In this document: in pieces, positions 63,167-64,000 of the stretch
How positions within the stretch are numbered: position 1 is the first letter of the stretch
Layout: every line of letters starts with the position of its first letter
DNA from: Dehalococcoidia bacterium
GTDB taxonomy: Bacteria > Chloroflexota > Dehalococcoidia > Lucifugimonadales > SHYT01
DNA: 64,000 nt
Direction: 5' to 3'
NCBI GenBank assembly: GCA_009693045.1
Contig: SHXZ01000001.1
Location: forward strand, 1-64,000
Translations under genes and position numbers: made by a program
Notes under the pieces: generated by a model
What the model saw: only the letters and a program-made list of their open reading frames with translations
Databases searched by the model: none
Told to the model about the DNA's origin: nothing

Positions 63167-63472
63167 TTACCACTTCATCAGGTTAATTTCATCTACGTTG
63201 ACGGTGCCGCGGTTCCGGTAGACCCGCAGGATGATGGCCAGCGCCAGGCCGGCCTCGGCGGCGGCGATGGTGATGACGAAGATGGCGAGCACCTGCCCGA
63301 GCACCCGGCCGGGGTCAAGGAACGCGGCGTAGCCGATGAGGTTGATGTTGACGGCGTTGAGCATCAGCTCAATGGCCATGAGCACCAGCACCGCGTTGCG
63401 CCGCGCCAGCACCCCGTAAAGTCCGATGGCGAACAGCGCGCCGCTCAGCAACTCCATCATCAACAAGGTCAT
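63167..63472 (-). CDS. nuoK: NADH-quinone oxidoreductase subunit K
   Basis: A 101-residue, three-helix complex I subunit. The two membrane glutamates needed for proton transfer are in [15 protein letters not shown] and [15 protein letters not shown]. Length is exactly that expected. It overlaps nuoJ by 4 bases. The next nuo gene, nuoL, is separated by the hicBA module. Confidence 0.96.
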   Translation of the reverse strand: MTLLMMELLSGALFAIGLYGVLARRNAVLVLMAIELMLNAVNINLIGYAAFLDPGRVLGQVLAIFVITIAAAEAGLALAIILRVYRNRGTVNVDEINLMKW

Positions 63473-64000
63473 CGCCCGCCGCCTTCCGGAGGCGCATCGC
63501 CGTCGCGGTCGCGGTCACGGTCACGGTCCACGCCGGTCCGAGCGATCAGGAAAGCGCCGAGCAGCGCCACCAGGAGCACCAGCGAGGCGACTTCAAACGG
63601 GATCGCCCAACGCGTGAACAACTCTTTGCCGAGCCCCTCAAGGGACGCGCCACGGAGCGTCGCCACGGCGGGGCGAAACTGGAGGAAGGCCGCAGTCAGG
63701 ACCCCCAGAATCGCCAAGGCGGCGACCACGGCCAGGGGCTTTTGCGGGTTGTCGCGCACCCTGGAGAATTCCTCAATGCGGGTCAGCATGAGCGCGAAGA
63801 TGACGACGATGACGATGGCGCCGCCGTAGATGAGGACTTGCACGAGCGCCAGGAACTCGGCGAGCGCGAGGATGAAGATGCCCGCGACCGCCACCAGCGT
63901 GACGAGCAGGAACAGCGCGGCGTACGCCACGTTGCGCGTGAGCACCACGCCCAGACCCGCGCCCAGCACCAGCGCGGCCAGGAAGGAGAACGCCACGAGG
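63469..64000 (-). CDS. nuoJ: NADH-quinone oxidoreductase subunit J, N-terminus at window edge
   Basis: At least 175 residues with five helices; [45 protein letters not shown] is represented by the blocks [14 protein letters not shown] and FALMLTR, which are typical of NuoJ. A GTG at 63996 is in frame, but the frame is still open at base 64000 and family N-termini are some residues longer, so the start is probably outside. The C-terminal tail has an odd run of alternating Asp and Arg ([11 protein letters not shown]). Confidence 0.92.
   Translation of the reverse strand, partial: LVAFSFLAALVLGAGLGVVLTRNVAYAALFLLVTLVAVAGIFILALAEFLALVQVLIYGGAIVIVVIFALMLTRIEEFSRVRDNPQKPLAVVAALAILGVLTAAFLQFRPAVATLRGASLEGLGKELFTRWAIPFEVASLVLLVALLGAFLIARTGVDRDRDRDRDGDAPPEGGGR

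Overview
The window is GC-rich, gene-dense bacterial chromosome with housekeeping genes on both strands and no rRNA, tRNA, CRISPR array or insertion sequence that I can recognise. Gene content (GyrB with a long insert, an RSH stringent factor, TIGR01906/DUF1461 membrane protein, collagen-like lipoproteins, a nuoJ-N cluster, an HdrD-like Fe-S oxidoreductase) and the many short palindromic intergenic repeats suggest an uncultured member of the Chloroflexota. That is inference from gene content, not a phylogenetic result.

Region 1 (1-7.7 kb, minus strand) is a nitrogen-assimilation locus. In transcription order it holds an atypical OmpR-type regulator resembling actinobacterial GlnR, the ammonium channel amtB, two near-identical membrane mini-proteins of 34 and 35 residues, glnB (P-II), glnA, a decayed collagen-like lipoprotein gene and a second glutamine synthetase cut by the window edge. 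Upstream of amtB and of each mini-protein lies an array of GTTTC/GTTAC-type half-sites spaced exactly 11 bp apart, each followed by a -10-like hexamer. This looks like a GlnR-type regulon with two undescribed small membrane proteins as members, and it is the most interesting feature of the window.

Region 2 (8-33 kb) carries gyrB, a membrane protein, fabF-folC, an aminotransferase, a two-subunit CoA-transferase, two PPOX-family proteins, a frameshifted TenA-like gene, an RSH-type (p)ppGpp synthetase/hydrolase, a truncated gene, trpB, an amidohydrolase, a prenyl diphosphate synthase overlapping metG, a lipoprotein with a collagen-like stalk and a trypsin-like domain, and rsmI overlapping a Vms1-like release-factor homologue. 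Region 3 (33-48 kb) has a molybdopterin oxidoreductase interrupted by an in-frame TGA, a VapBC-type module with a twin-palindrome operator, mazG, two MFS transporters, a D-2-hydroxyacid dehydrogenase, a PfkB kinase, a DinB-like protein, an HdrD-like membrane Fe-S protein and an O-methyltransferase. Region 4 (48-52 kb) is a probable copper/cytochrome locus whose CopC-CopD-cytochrome c fusion gene is broken twice. Region 5 (52-57 kb) has pyrG, a transaldolase and rho. Region 6 (57-64 kb, minus) is nuoJ-nuoK-[hicB-hicA]-nuoL-nuoM-nuoN, a complex I operon carrying an inserted toxin-antitoxin module.

Two themes run through the window. First, at least four families of short palindromic or dispersed repeats occupy the intergenic spaces. 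Second, several genes are disrupted by single-base changes, which could be real decay or errors in a draft assembly.
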